In this document: one piece after another, positions 61,701-64,000 of the stretch
Layout of the letters: every line of letters starts with the position of its first letter
Position numbering within the stretch: position 1 is the first letter of the stretch
Origin: Entonaema liquescens
Taxonomy: Eukaryota; Ascomycota; Sordariomycetes; Xylariales; Xylariaceae
Direction of reading: 5' to 3'
Assembly (NCBI GenBank): GCA_902805475.1
Contig: CADCSX010000006.1
Coordinates: 124,001-188,000 of the forward strand
DNA: 64,000 nt
The notes under the pieces: model-generated
Database searches by the model: none
What the model was told of the DNA's origin: nothing
Seen by the model: only the letters and a program-made list of their open reading frames with translations
Position numbers and translations under genes: made by a program

Positions 61701-63378
61701 CGAGTATATACAAGGTATCTGTTAAGTCTTACACATAAAGGGTCTGATAGTGGAGGATCATGAGTTTATTCAGTTGCGTGGGCTCTTCGGTGATAGAACT
61801 ACTCGTGTTTGGTAATAAGACGAATATTTGGCCACATAAGCCTTTTATGAAGTTGAAGTAGGTGTATTAGGTGCAGTATAGAGCTATGGCACTTGGGTAG
61901 ATGTTCACGCCTAGTAAAGATATATCCAATCGTTAAGAACTTAAATACAACACTCACTAAGGGATGAGTGTGAGTGAATAAGAATTTTATGACTGAACAG
62001 ACTCCCAAGGAAAGTATAAGTTGACTGGCCTCGAACGAGTTGCTTCGACCGTTAGCTCTCTAAGTGCCTAACTAGGTACCTATACACTTCACCACTTTTC
62101 ATCGTATCTCCGTATATCTGCCTTCCAATGTAAACGAATCATAGAGCATTATGATACAAAACAACAAGAGATAGGAACCAAGAAATTATGGCACGAAAGG
62201 ACTTTCCTGGCTATGAAGTAAACTACGATCTCTCGAACTCCGAAATCTCATCCCGGGCACCGTCAAGGGGTGCTCCATGACTGAACGCGTTCAGAGCTTT
62301 ACCGCCGGCCGTTCAGTCACACAAACACACTAGCGGACTTACATATTAGCTACACGTCAAAGACCTACTGAACGTATACGGAGTTTCATTTTAATATCAA
62401 TCAGATATGCACCACGTGTTATACCCCTGCTTAAGTGCACGCTTGAGCCTGGCAATAACTATAGTAGCTTGGCAAATAAATAACAACAAGTGATATGCAA
62501 TAGTCATCTGAGATATATGAGCTATGTAATAAAACATGCGGTTAGTTACAACTCGAGCACAAGTAAGGCTATGTTCATCGTTCAACCCCATAGGCATTGT
62601 AGTACGCTTATCATAAGCCTCCCTATACAATATTGCATTCTTCAATTACGGCTCTACTACCTTAATAATGATTATAGACTTATCCAGAGCCCTCTCCTGC
62701 GTTCTAAGGGCTTTACTCATTATGGATAACCATGATCATTGATGGAAATCTTAAATCGAAGAGTATACCAACACGAACTTAGTCTCAGAAGGTTGGTTCC
62801 GCGCTTGGTACTCTGTATCTAGTAGAAATACTGATAACTCAGGATATAAGCAGGACTGCAGCACTGTTGGATTGGCCGTTTAGAAGATGAAACGAGGACC
62901 AAAATCCTGGAAAGCTCCATGGCAAGGCATGTTTACCTATAGTCATTGGTGAACTACGTAGAACGATATATTAGAGATGAGTTTGGACGACTATTCCCCG
63001 ACCAATCTCACCACTCGTAATTCAGCAGCGTCAGGGGCTACTTTTGTTGAACAAATAGTATGCATTATAATAGGTAGTCAAATTGCTCTTCACCGCAGTA
63101 ATATTGGACGACAGCAAGGTTAGTGTACTATAAAAAGGCATGAAGGATAGTTACTAGTTGAATGGGTATTGATTAGTGGGATATGATTGGTAGAGTCAGT
63201 AGGATTTACATAGGCAACAGGACTAAAGCGAGTTTCCAAGGCAAGCTAATTCCTTTCACATAGGTAATAAATCTTCTGTAATAGACTCGCCGATTCTCAA
63301 AAGTTAATGAGAATTGCTAGTTGTACCTTCGTTTTCACACCGAAGTTTCGTTTTGCGGCGGTCTTTCAATATCGTAAT
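58735..63378. other. Gene-poor region upstream of EGT1
   Basis: The first ~1 kb is the EGT1 promoter. No intact gene was recognised. Tandem repeats: CGCGGTGT three times at 60566-60589, CCCTAGAA three times at 60862-60885 followed directly by GTCCCCTAAA twice at 60886-60905, and GTATCGTAT units at about 59566-59588. An inverted repeat (TGACTGAACG / CGTTCAGTCA) lies at 62278-62319. Base composition shifts toward A/T after about 61400. Open frames such as 61062-61325 (-) have no relatives I know. Confidence 0.45.
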
Positions 63379-64000
63379 ATGACTACAAACCCATCATCTG
63401 CGTCCTGGGTGGATGGGCCCTTTCATCTGATTACGACCCCGCCAACATATATCAGTGTAAATTCTAACGAAAGTAAAGAAGTAACAAATGTAATCAGCCA
63501 ACCAGCCCCTAGGATTCTCATTCTTACGTTCATGTTGCTTCTGATATGGCACATGCTCACAATGTTACTATACGGGGACTTAATGCTATCATCCAACAGG
63601 CTCCTCATGTACCCATATCGACGGACAAAGCATACAATGCGCAAGACGTGAAATATCTCCTCTTCTACGAACATTAATGGTGTAAGATGGTAGGGCATCA
63701 CAATTGGGTTGAAGAGTCGTTCATAGGTATTCTCCGAGATTGAAAAGGTCGTAGGTAAGCCAGGGTTAATGGATAACCCTCATCATCAACACATATCATT
63801 CCATGATGATATGGAGAAGCTGCTGGTGTATTCACAAGCTACAAAACCTGAGGAATATCGGTGGAATGGACTTGGGGCATGAAAGAGATCATTGATTCAT
63901 TTAGCTAAAATTTAACTAGGCATCTTTATGACGAGATAATCGCCTTCTTGGAACTAAAGAGTATGGATAGCGCAGCCCCGAAGAAGGGTTGGGACCAGAG
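63379..64000 (+). pseudogene. Decayed hemerythrin-like (HHE) domain protein, cut by the window edge
   Basis: Fungal HHE proteins bind a di-iron centre through His and Glu. Exon 1 at 63379-63456 (MTTNPSSASWVDGPFHLI) joins exon 2 at 63513 across a normal 56-bp intron (GTAAAT, branch TCTAAC, TAG). Exon 2 carries HAHN...IRGLNAI, WCKMVGHHNWVEESF, then after a frame change EIEKVVGKPGLMDNPHHQH, and after another MKEIIDSF and NLTRHLYDEI. Stops TAA lie at 63675-63677 and 63906-63908. Frameshifts lie near 63721-63736 and 63868-63876. The order and spacing of the HHE motifs match the family. The decay is not purely C-to-T or G-to-A, so ordinary neutral decay is likelier than RIP. The 3' end lies outside the window. 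Confidence 0.8.

Overview
This window looks like nuclear DNA of a filamentous ascomycete (Pezizomycotina, probably Sordariomycetes; the class is my inference). The genes have short GT-AG introns, mostly 46-90 bp, and encode typical Pezizomycotina proteins: a fused ergothioneine enzyme Egt1, a C2H2/fungal_trans regulator, Med21, a 2EXR protein and Rrg7. A 5.6-kb retrotransposon has been reduced to AT-rich sequence by C-to-T and G-to-A changes, the signature of repeat-induced point mutation (RIP). No bacterial-style operons, CRISPR arrays or rRNA were seen, and I could not support any tRNA by eye.

Layout: a C2H2 transcription factor (minus strand, 26-3023) is followed by about 13.4 kb without a gene I can support. 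Next come MRPL4/uL29m (16405-17331, +) and Rab GDP-dissociation inhibitor GDI1 (18100-20072, +; reading frame broken by two apparent single-base losses). Minus-strand genes follow: a GNAT acetyltransferase (22953-24229), a seven-exon multi-KH RNA-binding protein (26087-29417) and an 893-residue disordered protein (32878-35559). A compact housekeeping cluster runs from 36.5 to 42.7 kb: an Sdt1-like pyrimidine 5'-nucleotidase (+), MED21 (-), RRG7 (+), a small unknown protein (-) and the catalytic tRNA-guanine transglycosylase (-). The RIP-mutated Ty3/gypsy element lies at about 42965-48563. After it come a 2EXR protein (50410-51108, +), a decayed metallophosphoesterase (51284-52285, -), eIF2B alpha/GCN3 (53041-54241, +) and the 13-exon EGT1 (55138-58734, -). 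The last 5 kb are gene-poor and end in a decayed hemerythrin-like gene (63379 to the window edge).

The intact genes are mostly single-copy housekeeping functions (mitochondrial translation and respiration, vesicle traffic, Mediator, tRNA modification, translation initiation control, antioxidant synthesis) and do not form one pathway. The unusual material lies in gene structure and decay. It includes 14-, 22-, 25-, 28- and 29-nt exons, a GC-AG intron in MED21, a premature TAG where relatives of the metallophosphoesterase seem to have Trp, a GDI1 frame broken at two C-runs, and a retrotransposon whose two LTRs were mutated asymmetrically. I rebuilt all exon structures by hand from splice signals, reading phase and remembered family conservation. 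I found no convincing, entirely new multi-gene system.
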